This document shows positions 31,550 through 40,352 of a DNA stretch of 64,000 nucleotides, piece by piece. Where the stretch lies: positions 1 to 64,000 of the forward strand of contig NZ_BOLV01000007.1 of assembly GCF_016861845.1 (NCBI RefSeq), given 5' to 3'. Numbering within the stretch: the stretch's first letter is position 1; every line of letters begins with the position of its first letter. The notes below the pieces were generated by a model. It was not told where the DNA came from, ran no database searches, and saw only the letters and a program-made list of their open reading frames with translations. The stretch is from Lacticaseibacillus suilingensis. Lineage in GTDB: Bacteria > Bacillota > Bacilli > Lactobacillales > Lactobacillaceae. Position numbers and translations under genes: made by a program.

Positions 31550-32935
31550 TTAGCGGTCCTCTGCTTCTTCAAGTGGGTCAGCAAGGCGCAAAATCCGCTT
31601 GGTCTGGGCCGGTGGGTATGGCGCCTGATTGGGCGCAAACCAAGCCATCGCGACAATCGTGCCATAAGTCTCGCTATGGTTGCGCGGCACCACCACCCGA
31701 TCGCCCACGGCATACTGGGGATCAGCGAAATAACTGTACGGACTGCCGCCATGATGGAAAACGACTTGCGCATACAACAAATCACCTTTGACTGGCGTCT
31801 TGCGACTCATCAGCCGCGCATCTAACATTTGGGGCGCAAACTCCCCCAAAAAAGTCTGAAGCTTTGCCGCCAGGTTCGCCCAGCCCGGAATCGGGGTATC
31901 GAGGCTCAAGGTCCCTTTAACGATGATTGGGTCGCCTTGCCGATAACGCGCCGTAACGGTCAAATTCGGCGCAGTCTGGCTCGCCTCATCTGGCTTAGGC
32001 TGGTCCAGTGGCGAGTCTATACCAGTGAGCAAGTGGCCCACTGCCGGACTGGTGAGACCGAGCCGAGTGCGAGTGGCGCCATGCCGCGTTGTGAGCGATA
32101 ACGATTGGCTGTGGCGATCAATGACCATTTTTTCCGCCGTGTCATCATCCGGTGCATAGGCAATCACCAAGCGTTGCAATTGATTCGGGGCATTATCAAA
32201 CAGCATCAAATAAGGAAATGGCAACACGTCACGCAACTGTTCCGACAGCAGCTCGGCCTCAATCATTGACCCTTGCGCATGCTGGACGCCGTCTTCACCA
32301 GTGACCGTCATTTTCCAGAACCCAGCGTCACACACTATTTCTGGTGGCCGCACCGTACTGGCAAAATCCGCAAGTTGATCAAGCATCCCGTTTAATTTGC
32401 TTGCTGACACCGTAGCCGTCTGGCGGCGCCGGTAACCACTAAAAAAATAACTCGCTAAGTTGACTCTGCCCTCGGCTTTCAACGTTAACGTCTGACTCAT
32501 CAGACTATCTGGCGTAGGCGCCCAAAACCGACCTTCTGAAGATTTGATCACCACTTTTTGGATTGCTCCCAAAGGCCGCGTTAACGCCGCTAATTGGGTC
32601 AAGGCCGTGGCAAACCAAAACCGGTTGTCGGGGTCGCTTAAGTGCTCGTCAAAGCCCCAGTACGTAATCTGCCGATACATCGAAAAGATTGCGTTGCCTA
32701 AGGCTTGGTCGTCATCAATGCCAGTCAAAAAGGCCTTGGTTGCTTCGTGATCACTTGGATTAGGCAGCTGATGTTTCTTATCAAGCACCGATTCGAGCAT
32801 ATCCATCCTAAAGCCAAGCGCAGTGAGTTGCTCAGCCCAGGTTGCTTCGAGGTGGTCAATTGCTTCGTCATCGCCCGCGTTGAATAGTTGCTGATTGAGC
32901 CGTGCAAACTCATATCGATCCGCTCTAGTCACCAT
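31550..32935 (-). CDS. Unrecognised 461-aa protein with a PriA-like C-terminal segment
   Basis: No family recognised for the whole protein. There are no membrane segments. The middle (about 200-250) reads like a beta-rich module (FWKMTVTGEDGVQHAQGSMI). The C-terminal 70 residues (YSYFADPQYAVGDRVVVPRN...GTIVAMAWF...YPPAQTKRILR) resemble the small beta-barrel seen at the N-terminus of PriA and in some Firmicutes proteins; this is a visual resemblance only. ATG at 32935 has GGAGG. A perfect 16-bp palindrome lies 29 bp upstream, just after a TACAAT box, suggesting repression. NUDIX gene downstream. Confidence 0.7.
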   Translation of the reverse strand: MVTRADRYEFARLNQQLFNAGDDEAIDHLEATWAEQLTALGFRMDMLESVLDKKHQLPNPSDHEATKAFLTGIDDDQALGNAIFSMYRQITYWGFDEHLSDPDNRFWFATALTQLAALTRPLGAIQKVVIKSSEGRFWAPTPDSLMSQTLTLKAEGRVNLASYFFSGYRRRQTATVSASKLNGMLDQLADFASTVRPPEIVCDAGFWKMTVTGEDGVQHAQGSMIEAELLSEQLRDVLPFPYLMLFDNAPNQLQRLVIAYAPDDDTAEKMVIDRHSQSLSLTTRHGATRTRLGLTSPAVGHLLTGIDSPLDQPKPDEASQTAPNLTVTARYRQGDPIIVKGTLSLDTPIPGWANLAAKLQTFLGEFAPQMLDARLMSRKTPVKGDLLYAQVVFHHGGSPYSYFADPQYAVGDRVVVPRNHSETYGTIVAMAWFAPNQAPYPPAQTKRILRLADPLEEAEDR

Positions 32936-32963
32936 CTGCTGGCCCTCCAAAGTTTGAGATTTT

Positions 32964-32979
32964 TAGAAAACGTTTTCTA
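32964..32979 (-). promoter_or_regulatory. Palindromic operator upstream of the 461-aa gene
   Basis: TAGAAAACGTTTTCTA, a perfect palindrome with central CG, like operators of LacI-family proteins including CcpA. A TACAAT box lies 5 bp upstream on the minus strand, so the operator covers the transcription start. Confidence 0.55.
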
Positions 32980-33036
32980 GCTTCATTGTAACCATAATCG
33001 AACAACGACGCCACCGGTGGTCATCAGTCGCCAACC

Positions 33037-33064
33037 AAAAACAGCCCTCAAACCATGAGGACTG
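33037..33064 (-). terminator. Intrinsic terminator after the DUF6287-like lipoprotein gene
   Basis: CAGTCCTCA pairs with TGAGGGCTG (one G-U) and is followed by five T on the minus strand. Confidence 0.85.
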
Positions 33065-33072
33065 CACGGGTT

Positions 33073-34065
33073 TTAGTCAACTTTGTAATAAGCGTCAGTT
33101 TGATACCCACTTTGCCCACCACCAGGAGTCAGGCGGTCTCGGGTGGCATCAGAGTCATCAGCGACCGCCATTTGCACCCCTTTAGGCACAATTGCCAGCG
33201 GTGCCATGCTGGACATCACATTAGGGTTAAAAGAGCCAATCGAGCCCATGATATAACCGGTGGTCACTGGCCCTGAAGTGATCACCTCGGCATAGCCATC
33301 GCTGTCTTTGGTGGTGAGCTCAACCCCAGTGGCAACACTGAGGTTCATGCTGGCTGGCGCGGTCGTGGTTTTGGTGGTGACTGTCATGGTCCGGCCATCA
33401 GTTGGATTTTTCCAGGTGCCGGCCAAACTGCTGAGGTCATTTTGGGCAAGGGCATCAATATTCAAACCTTGCATGGCCTTCAATTGCGCCGCCGAAACGC
33501 CCTCAGCAAACACCCAGCTGGTGTCATTGTTGCTAGTCCAAACCACCACGATATTCTGCTGGTTGGTGGCATCGCCGGTGATTGACTTGAATTCACTGGT
33601 GCTCCCTTTTGGGTAGAAAGTCACGGCCCAGTTAATGGCCACGTTCGCGGAATCTTGCAGCAGTGCAGTTAGTGCCTGGCCGGTTGACTTGAAGCTGAGT
33701 GGATGCTCGCCATTGGCGTCAACCAACTTGCCCCCAGCCAATTTTACCTCGGCCGCAGTCAACGTGGCCTTAGTCACCGCCATCTTCGCGTGGCCACCAG
33801 CCTGGTAGCCAGTTTGAGTACCATTGTGGAAATTAGTTGCATTCGCAATCTGCGTCCACTGGCCCTTTAGCGATTGATAATTTCCTTTTTGGATTTGCGC
33901 CAAATCAAGCTTTGCGGGTTGCTTGGCCTGCGGCTTAGCGGCTGATTTACTTTGACGCGTCACCTTCGCTGCTGATTGACGGGTGGACCTAGCATTTGAA
34001 GCGTTGCTACATGCACCTATCCCACAGGCGAGTGCCACCAAGATCCCAATCAAAAATTTTATCAT
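33073..34065 (-). CDS. Predicted lipoprotein with two DUF6287-like repeats
   Basis: A 330-aa exported protein. The signal peptide ends in IGAC, giving Cys19 as the lipidation site, followed by a basic, Ser/Ala-rich linker to about 50. Two related segments are visible: LDLAQIQKGNYQSLKGQW (about 53-70) and LNIDALAQNDLSSLAGTW (about 200-217), each followed by a beta-rich domain. They resemble the DUF6287 module of lactic acid bacterial lipoproteins. ATG at 34065 has GGAAGGGG, and a hairpin (TTCCGCG/CGCGGAA, 34074-34091) abuts that site. Function unknown; probably wall or surface associated. Confidence 0.8.
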   Translation of the reverse strand: MIKFLIGILVALACGIGACSNASNARSTRQSAAKVTRQSKSAAKPQAKQPAKLDLAQIQKGNYQSLKGQWTQIANATNFHNGTQTGYQAGGHAKMAVTKATLTAAEVKLAGGKLVDANGEHPLSFKSTGQALTALLQDSANVAINWAVTFYPKGSTSEFKSITGDATNQQNIVVVWTSNNDTSWVFAEGVSAAQLKAMQGLNIDALAQNDLSSLAGTWKNPTDGRTMTVTTKTTTAPASMNLSVATGVELTTKDSDGYAEVITSGPVTTGYIMGSIGSFNPNVMSSMAPLAIVPKGVQMAVADDSDATRDRLTPGGGQSGYQTDAYYKVD

Positions 34066-34110
34066 TTTACCCCTTCCGCGCGGTCGCGGAATCCTCCTTT
34101 GTTCGCCGGC

Positions 34111-35436
34111 CTAAGCCTGCAAGTGATGGGCCACCCGGCGATACAGCCAGTAGCCGAGGGCGCAGGTTAACAAATCAGCCGTGGCTTGCGCCCAGACAAT
34201 GCCGTGAAAGCCGAACACCTGCGCCAAGATCACCATACTGATGGCAAACAACACCCCTTGGCGGGAAATGGCCATCACCAAAGCGCTGGTGCCTTTACCC
34301 AGCGATTGGAACACGGTGGTAAACACCAAAATTGCCCCCACCGCCGGCGTCGTGATGAGCAGTGCTCGCAGCATCAAGGTGCCATTGGCCACAATGACCG
34401 GCATCGCCATGAACAACCGGACCAGCGGCGTAGCGCCGATCATCAGGAGCACTGCTGCCACCAGTGCGTAACCCAGTTCAATTTTGAAGTCAAAACGCAG
34501 AATTTCGTGAAACCGCCGGTAGTTCTTCGCCCCGTAATTATATCCAATGAGGGGCTGGGCGCCAAACGCAAACCCCACCATGATGAGCATCACAATCATG
34601 TAGATTTTCTGCGCGATGCCCATCGCCGCCACCATGTCTGCGCCATATGGGGCCAGGTGTTGATTCAGCAGCATGGTGCCGAAGCTTTGCATGAAGTTGG
34701 TGAGTGAAGCCGGAATACCAATGGCGATGATGGCCTTGATGGCCGCTGCGGAGGCTTTGGCCTGCTGCGGGAGAATGCTGAGGTACTGCGTTTCGCGCTG
34801 CGTGAACCAAAGCAATAACATCGTGTTCAAAGCGTAGCCAAGCACGTTCGCCAATCCGACGCCACTTGCGCCCCAGCCGAACCCAAACAGAAACAGCGGA
34901 TCAAGAATAATGGTCAACACTGTACCGCTGATGGTCGCTATCATCGAATCCTTCGCCAAGCCTTCCGTGCGAATGATGTTCCCTGGCACCAACGACACAA
35001 TGATAAACCCGGCCCCGATGGTGAGCATGCGGTAAAAGCCGCCGGCATCGGCGCGCGTCGCAGCGGTTGCGCCAAGCAGGGTTAAAATTGGCTGCTCAAA
35101 CGTCAGCATCAGGGCACTGATGACCAAGCTAATGGCAATGCCGGCGTAGAGGCAAAAACTGCTGAGGCGTTTGACCTGGGCATAGTCTCGGTCCCCCAGC
35201 AGCCGCGAAATCAGCGCACTGCCGCCGAGGCCGAAGATGTCGCCGACTGCCAGCATAAACGAAAACACCGGTGCCCCCAGCGTGACCCCTGCCACCAAGT
35301 TCGCATCGCCAGTTTGAGCGATGAAAAAGGTGTCAACGAGGTTATATACCATGCTGGCCACCATGCCGAGAACGACAGGTAAAGCCAGTTGCATATACGC
35401 TTTAGGTACCGGTGCTTTTTCAAATAGGTCATTCAT
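34111..35436 (-). CDS. MATE family multidrug efflux transporter
   Basis: A 441-aa membrane protein with about twelve segments arranged as two similar halves, the MATE layout. The start (PKAYMQLALPVVLGMVASMVYNLVDTFFIAQTG) and GLGGSALISRLLGDRD are typical of the MepA/DinF-like branch that exports cationic compounds using an ion gradient. Substrate unknown. ATG at 35436 has AAGGGGA. It is 45 bp upstream of the lipoprotein gene on the same strand and the two may share a transcript. Confidence 0.9.
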   Translation of the reverse strand: MNDLFEKAPVPKAYMQLALPVVLGMVASMVYNLVDTFFIAQTGDANLVAGVTLGAPVFSFMLAVGDIFGLGGSALISRLLGDRDYAQVKRLSSFCLYAGIAISLVISALMLTFEQPILTLLGATAATRADAGGFYRMLTIGAGFIIVSLVPGNIIRTEGLAKDSMIATISGTVLTIILDPLFLFGFGWGASGVGLANVLGYALNTMLLLWFTQRETQYLSILPQQAKASAAAIKAIIAIGIPASLTNFMQSFGTMLLNQHLAPYGADMVAAMGIAQKIYMIVMLIMVGFAFGAQPLIGYNYGAKNYRRFHEILRFDFKIELGYALVAAVLLMIGATPLVRLFMAMPVIVANGTLMLRALLITTPAVGAILVFTTVFQSLGKGTSALVMAISRQGVLFAISMVILAQVFGFHGIVWAQATADLLTCALGYWLYRRVAHHLQA

Positions 35437-35537
35437 TCGAAGCGTTCCCCTTTGTGTTGCACGGTCGCTCGTCGAATGACTTGCCAGAACAACGGATTAT
35501 CGTACCATCCGATTTTACCTTTTTGAATTTCTGGCCG

Positions 35538-36974
35538 CTAATGTTTTTGTAAATAAGTGACAGCGCTGGAAATCGCGTTGTCGTTTTGGGCGAGTTTCCC
35601 AGACAGTAACTTGATCAAGGCCTGAATGGTGGCGACATCGGTTTCACCTGTCGCCGGTAAGCCTTGCTGGGTCTGGAAATTCTTGACCGCCGTTTGGGTC
35701 GTTGGTCCGAAATACCCGTTGGCTTCCGGAATGGTTTGACCTGCTGCCTGCAAGGAAATCTGCAAGGAATGGACATCCGCGCTTTCGTCGCCGAGTTTCA
35801 TCTTCGAGGTGGAGAAGCCTTGAATCTGCGCCCACGCCGGATACGAGGTTTTAATGGTTGGCGCCAGGCCTTTCTTATTGATCCAGTTGCCGTTTGGCGT
35901 TAGCCACTTGGCCACGGTCAACTTCACTTCCGCATTCTTGCTGATTTGGGCCACGTTTTGCACGGTGCCTTTGCCGTAACTGGTTTCCCCAATCAGCGGC
36001 ACGCCGCGACTTTCGTTCCAGGCGCCAGCTAAAATTTCACTGGCAGAAGCCGAATCCCCATCAATCAAAACGGCAAGCGGTTCCTTGACCTTAAACCCGT
36101 GGTCATACTGCTTACCGGCGGTGTAAACCTGGGTGGCACCGCTGCGGTCCTGCACCTTGACAATGGTTTGGCCGTTTTTCAGCCCCATTGAGCCAATCTG
36201 CAAGGCATCTTCAAGCAGACCGCCGGGATTGCCGCGCAAATCAACAATGAACTTCTTTGCCCCTTGCTTGCGCAGCGCTTTGACGCCGGCTTTAAACTGC
36301 TTGGCGGTGGGTTCAGAGAAGCTCGTAATAGTCAAAATCCCAACGGATTTATCCGCTGGCGCCAAACTGGTGGTAACGGTATCGGTAGTAATTTTGGCCC
36401 GCTTCATCGTTAACTTCAGCAGCTTGCCATCCCGCCGCACTGTCACGGTGACGGTGGTGCCGATCTTACCGCGAATCTTGCTGACGGCGGCATTCACGCC
36501 TGATTTTTCGACGGATTTGCCATTCACCTTCACCAGCTGATCGCCGACTTTCATCCCGGCCTTTTGCGACGGGGAACCAGCTTGTAAGCTCGCCACTTCC
36601 AGGTGCGACGAGGTTTGTTGCACGGTGGCGCCGATACCGCCAAAGCTGGCAGAAATCGTGCTATCAAGCGAGGACTTTTCATCGTTTTCAAGGTAAGTCG
36701 AGAACTGATCGCCGAGGCTGGCCATCATGCCAGAAATCGCACCATTGGCTAGGGTTTTGCTCGACGTCTTCTTGTAATATTTTTCCTGAATCGAGTTGTA
36801 GGTGGCGAGGACTTTGGTAAAACTGCTCGGCACTTGCTGCACGGAAGGATCCAGCACCGGGCGCAGCGCATAGCCAAGCCCGCCCGCCGCAACGATTGCC
36901 ACCGCGACCAGCACGCCTTTCAGCCAACTAGGGAGTTTAAACGGACGGCGCGGCTTATTTTCCTGATCTGCCAT
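35538..36974 (-). CDS. S41 family carboxy-terminal processing protease
   Basis: A membrane-anchored protease of the CtpA type, 478 aa, acting outside the membrane. One membrane segment (19-37), a PDZ domain (about 105-190, [10 protein letters not shown]...[13 protein letters not shown]), the peptidase domain with catalytic Ser in [11 protein letters not shown] and Lys in YGKGTVQ, and a C-terminal peptidoglycan-binding domain (about 385-450, [11 protein letters not shown]...[15 protein letters not shown]). ATG at 36974 with GGAGGT overlaps the end of yozE by 20 bp. Likely in the msrA-yozE-ctpA transcript. Confidence 0.94.
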   Translation of the reverse strand: MADQENKPRRPFKLPSWLKGVLVAVAIVAAGGLGYALRPVLDPSVQQVPSSFTKVLATYNSIQEKYYKKTSSKTLANGAISGMMASLGDQFSTYLENDEKSSLDSTISASFGGIGATVQQTSSHLEVASLQAGSPSQKAGMKVGDQLVKVNGKSVEKSGVNAAVSKIRGKIGTTVTVTVRRDGKLLKLTMKRAKITTDTVTTSLAPADKSVGILTITSFSEPTAKQFKAGVKALRKQGAKKFIVDLRGNPGGLLEDALQIGSMGLKNGQTIVKVQDRSGATQVYTAGKQYDHGFKVKEPLAVLIDGDSASASEILAGAWNESRGVPLIGETSYGKGTVQNVAQISKNAEVKLTVAKWLTPNGNWINKKGLAPTIKTSYPAWAQIQGFSTSKMKLGDESADVHSLQISLQAAGQTIPEANGYFGPTTQTAVKNFQTQQGLPATGETDVATIQALIKLLSGKLAQNDNAISSAVTYLQKH

Positions 36975-37206
36975 GGTGACCTCCAATATGTTCATGGGCC
37001 TGATACTGCGCATAGGCGTCATCGAACACGCTCATGCTCGGCAGATAACCGCCGTTGAGTTCTAAGTAATTGCTTAACGCTTCAAAGTCAGATTCCTGTT
37101 TCGGAAAACTTTGATCAAAAAAGGCTTTTTGGGCAAAATTCGCCACTTCCCCGTGGTCATTGGGGTTGCGCAAGGTCATCAAAAATTGGTAAAAGGATTG
37201 CCGCAT
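36955..37206 (-). CDS. YozE family (UPF0346) protein
   Basis: A small cytoplasmic protein of 83 aa with the YozE SAM-like fold: [13 protein letters not shown]...[14 protein letters not shown]...LSNYLE. Function is not established for the family. Its ATG at 37206 overlaps the msrA stop as TAATG, and its end overlaps the S41 protease start by 20 bp, so the three genes are translationally linked. Confidence 0.92.
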   Translation of the reverse strand: MRQSFYQFLMTLRNPNDHGEVANFAQKAFFDQSFPKQESDFEALSNYLELNGGYLPSMSVFDDAYAQYQAHEHIGGHHGRSGK

Positions 37207-37724
37207 TAATTTTCCTCCCAGTGGGCGTCGATGAATTCTTGGCGCTGCTGATGTTCCGCCGCATAGCGCCGCGGGTTGTGCATGTAAAACTGCTGATGCT
37301 CAGGCTCCGCTGCATAAAAAGGCTGAGCGGCTTCGATGGTCGTCACAATTGGGTCCTGAAAACGGCCACTGGCAACCAGGGCGGCTTTCGATGCTTCAGC
37401 CGCCTGGCGCTGCGCAGCGTCTTTGACGTAAATCACAGGCCGGTAATTGTCCCCGCGGTCCTGGAACTGACCCATTGCATCGGTGGGATCGGTTTGCTGC
37501 CAATAAATGTTCAGGAGGTCCTCGTAGGAAATGACCTGCGGATCAAAGGTGATTTGAACGGCTTCAGTATGCCCGGTTTCGTGGGCCTTGACCTGCGCAT
37601 AGGTGGGATTGGCCACATGCCCGCCGGTGTAACCAGAAAGAACATTGATGATCCCGGGCTGGCTTTCGAATGGTTCAACCATGCACCAGAAACACCCACC
37701 AGCAAAAATTGCGGTTTCAGACAT
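37206..37724 (-). CDS. msrA: Peptide methionine sulfoxide reductase MsrA
   Basis: Repairs oxidised methionine (S-sulfoxide) in proteins. The 172-aa enzyme has the GGCFWC motif with catalytic Cys11, [12 protein letters not shown], and [12 protein letters not shown], all typical. No MsrB domain is fused and no msrB is adjacent. ATG at 37724 has AAAGGGGA. First gene of a coupled msrA-yozE-protease unit. Confidence 0.97.
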   Translation of the reverse strand: MSETAIFAGGCFWCMVEPFESQPGIINVLSGYTGGHVANPTYAQVKAHETGHTEAVQITFDPQVISYEDLLNIYWQQTDPTDAMGQFQDRGDNYRPVIYVKDAAQRQAAEASKAALVASGRFQDPIVTTIEAAQPFYAAEPEHQQFYMHNPRRYAAEHQQRQEFIDAHWEEN

Positions 37725-37813
37725 ATGAAAATCCCCTTTTTCGTTCTAATTTAATGGTTAAAGTGACTCAGCCGCTGATCTTAGGAGTCGACATCAAGTT
37801 AGGCTCCGCAGCC

Positions 37814-38404
37814 TTATTTTTTCGGCAGATAGACGGAGAAGTCAATTTCGTCATTCGGCAAGTCAATCTTGGTGGCTTTGACCTGCATGCCGTTTTCCAT
37901 TTTGAATTTGTTCAAGTTTAACACAATCGTTTCGCGCTTACTATTGAGGGTGACCCACTTGGGCAGCTTGAAGGATTTGCCCGCGTAGTTCAAAACGTAG
38001 CTGATGGGCACGGGTAAACTGCCGACATTAAGCTGGCGCGCCTTCAGTTCCACGTTGCCATTTTTAAGCACGATAGGATCCATTAAAAGCCCAAAGTCGA
38101 TTTTCTGCCCAAAGAAGGTGAAGTTGCCGCCAAGCACCGCCTGGTCCGCCATGGTCAGCGAGTACTTCACTTTGCTGCCTTTTTGAAAATCATTCAGGTA
38201 GTAGGTCACGATTTGATTAACTTGGCGCTTGGTTAACGACACCGTCATCACCGGATCACTGGTCGTGCTGGTCGTTGTGCTAGCGGGTTGATCCACTGGC
38301 GTTAACACGGCATGGGCAAACCACAAGCCGCTACCGATAATCAGCCCAATCAAAACAAGACTGATGATTTTCCAAACGTTAATACTTTTGTGTTGACTGC
38401 GCAT
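37814..38404 (-). CDS. YpmS family (DUF2140) membrane-anchored protein
   Basis: A 196-aa protein with one N-terminal membrane segment (about 11-33) and an extracellular domain with VSLTKRQVNQIVTYYLNDF, FFGQKIDFGLLMDPIVL and a C-terminal IDFSVYLPKK, which match the YpmS family of Firmicutes. It follows the SGNH hydrolase by 21 bp, reproducing the ypmR-ypmS pairing of Bacillus. Function unknown. ATG at 38404 has AAAGGA. Confidence 0.85.
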   Translation of the reverse strand: MRSQHKSINVWKIISLVLIGLIIGSGLWFAHAVLTPVDQPASTTTSTTSDPVMTVSLTKRQVNQIVTYYLNDFQKGSKVKYSLTMADQAVLGGNFTFFGQKIDFGLLMDPIVLKNGNVELKARQLNVGSLPVPISYVLNYAGKSFKLPKWVTLNSKRETIVLNLNKFKMENGMQVKATKIDLPNDEIDFSVYLPKK

Positions 38405-38425
38405 GCTTGTTCCTTTCGTGCTGGG

Positions 38426-39274
38426 TTATTCCCAGGTCTGCTTCGTTTGCTGCATCTTCTGCCAGAGCTGAGAGGTCATCAGCGCGTAGCCGGCATTGTT
38501 CGGATGGAAATGATCTTCCGTGAAAATTAGCGGGTTGCTGCTGTCGTCGCTCATGGCTGAGGCTAAACTGGCCTTCGTTTTCTTGTCTGTGACCTGGGTG
38601 TTGGTACCCTTGGTTAAGACACTGTCAATGTCAACGTAATAGGCCTGCTTGAACTGGTTCACGGTTTGCTGAGTGCCGGCGTTCCAGGTCTTGACACTGG
38701 TGGTCATCGCTGTCAGCTTCGGAAAATAGACGTAAAACGGATTGTAAATGCCAAAAACATAGATCGGTGCCGTGGGATTCAGTTGGCGGAAAGTCTTAAG
38801 CAGTTTGCTCAGCCGCTTTTGGAACTGGGCGCTGCCAGTGGCCACATCCTTGTCTGAGAGCGATAGCAGGTGCTTTTGCAGCACATGCATCAAGTCATTG
38901 CCCCCGACCGTGACAGTGATGATGTTGGCCTTTTTAACGGCGGCTTGCAGTTTAGGCTGTTTGTCGACCCGCTTTTGAATTTGGCTACTGGTATCGCCAG
39001 TCACCCCGAAATTACTGGTGGTGACGTTGTAATTGCCGGTACTCTCTAGGTCGTTTTTAATCAGGCCAACGTAGCCTCCGTTATTGCTATCATCCCCCAC
39101 GCCATGGGTCAGCGAATCGCCCACCGCTGTGAGTTGCAGGGGTTGCACGGCCTTCACTTGGCCTTTGATGGCGAGTGGCGTGGCCGCGGGGCCCCATAGA
39201 CTCCAGGCCCCGAAAGCCAGTCCAGCGGCCACTGCCACCACCAAAAGATCAATTAACCACCGCATTCTGCGCAT
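38426..39274 (-). CDS. SGNH/GDSL hydrolase (YpmR-like)
   Basis: A secreted or membrane-anchored esterase-type hydrolase of 282 aa. An N-terminal membrane segment (about 6-27) is followed by the SGNH blocks: AVGDSLTHGVGDD with the nucleophile Ser, the block III TVGGNDLMH and block V DHFHPNNAGY. ATG at 39274 with AGGAGGT; the upstream frame to 39403 is rejected. Paired with the YpmS-like gene. Natural substrate unknown, possibly lipid or wall acyl groups. Confidence 0.9.
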   Translation of the reverse strand: MRRMRWLIDLLVVAVAAGLAFGAWSLWGPAATPLAIKGQVKAVQPLQLTAVGDSLTHGVGDDSNNGGYVGLIKNDLESTGNYNVTTSNFGVTGDTSSQIQKRVDKQPKLQAAVKKANIITVTVGGNDLMHVLQKHLLSLSDKDVATGSAQFQKRLSKLLKTFRQLNPTAPIYVFGIYNPFYVYFPKLTAMTTSVKTWNAGTQQTVNQFKQAYYVDIDSVLTKGTNTQVTDKKTKASLASAMSDDSSNPLIFTEDHFHPNNAGYALMTSQLWQKMQQTKQTWE

Positions 39275-39301
39275 GGCGGCACCTCCTTCCCGTAGAATAA
39301 C

Positions 39302-39334
39302 AAAAGAGCCGGTCATCAGTAGTTGACGCGGCCC
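39302..39334 (-). terminator. Terminator after degV
   Basis: GGGCCG/CGGCTC with inner GTCA/TGAC pairs and four T on the minus strand, 16 bp past the stop. Confidence 0.6.
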
Positions 39335-39350
39335 TGGTTGACTCGACTGA

Positions 39351-40193
39351 TTAATCCGTGTAGTACGTGATGGCAAAAGCCCCATCGCCGGTGTGGGTGG
39401 CAATCACCGGATCAGTTGGCTGCACCAGCAAGTTGGCTTCAGGTAACACGGCTTTGATTTTCTCGCCGATGCTTTCGGCAAACTCTCGGCCGCCGGCGTA
39501 GGAAACGCCGATTTCATGAATATTCGGCAGTGTGTCAAGGCTGGCCACCACTTCATCTGCAAACTTGCGCAAGGTTTTCATTCCGCGGCCTTTGGATAAA
39601 GCCTTGAGTTCGCCGCCAGTGACTTCAAGTGTCACTTTGATGTTCAGCAGTGACGATAGCACGCCGGACACCCGGCTGATGCGGCCACCTTTGACCAAGT
39701 TATCGAGGTTGGAAACCCCCATCACCAACTTGGTGTGGTCGCGAATGACCGCCATGCGCGCCAAGATGTCGGGCATAGCAGCGTCTGCTTGAATCATTTT
39801 GGCTGCTTCCAAGACTTGGAAAGACAAGGCGCGGTCCGTGAACTGTGAATCCACCACCGTAACGTCACCCTTGCACAATTCAGCCGCTTGGCGCGCGGAG
39901 TTCACCGTGCCAGAAATAGCTTCCAGCATGTGCACGGACAGCACGGCGCTGCCATCGGCGGTCAGTTCGTTGTACAGGTCTAAGAACGTCCCGATGGCTG
40001 GCTGCGAGGTTTTCGGCAACGCGGCAGCCGCCGCCATTTTGTCCATAAATTCAGCGCGCGTGATGGTTTCCCCATCCACATAAACGGTGCTATCGATCAT
40101 GATTGTCAGCGGAACGACATGAATGTCGTACTGCTTAATTTCTTCCGGGGTCAATTGAATCGAAGAATCCGTTACAAGTTTGATTTTTACCAT
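39351..40193 (-). CDS. DegV family fatty-acid-binding protein
   Basis: DegV (FakB-type) proteins hold a fatty acid for phosphorylation by FakA. The 280-aa protein shows KLVTDSSIQLTPEE at the N-terminus, TSQPAIGTFLDLY near residue 60, the KGGRISRVSGVLSSLLNIKVTL stretch near 165-187, and HTGDGAFAITYY at the end. ATG at 40193 has only a weak ribosome site (GAGAAAG). A very good promoter lies 40 bp upstream. Divergent from the hemolysin III gene. Fatty-acid specificity unknown. Confidence 0.9.
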   Translation of the reverse strand: MVKIKLVTDSSIQLTPEEIKQYDIHVVPLTIMIDSTVYVDGETITRAEFMDKMAAAAALPKTSQPAIGTFLDLYNELTADGSAVLSVHMLEAISGTVNSARQAAELCKGDVTVVDSQFTDRALSFQVLEAAKMIQADAAMPDILARMAVIRDHTKLVMGVSNLDNLVKGGRISRVSGVLSSLLNIKVTLEVTGGELKALSKGRGMKTLRKFADEVVASLDTLPNIHEIGVSYAGGREFAESIGEKIKAVLPEANLLVQPTDPVIATHTGDGAFAITYYTD

Positions 40194-40230
40194 CTAGGCC
40201 ACGCTTTCTCTGAAGTTCGGTTATGGAATC

Positions 40231-40259
40231 AGTATAGCAAAATCCCGCGTCTTTGTCAG
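40231..40259 (-). promoter_or_regulatory. degV promoter
   Basis: Minus strand CTGACA (40259-40254), 17 bp, TATACT (40236-40231). Upstream of it is the dyad CTAGTT-N5-AACTAG (40271-40287), possibly an operator for one of the two divergent genes. Confidence 0.75.
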
Positions 40260-40352
40260 TATTATCATATCTAGTTTTTATAACTAGGTGAAATTGTTTT
40301 TCGCCGTTCGTCGTGGTATTCTATACTTAAATCAACGAAGGATGTGCTGAAC

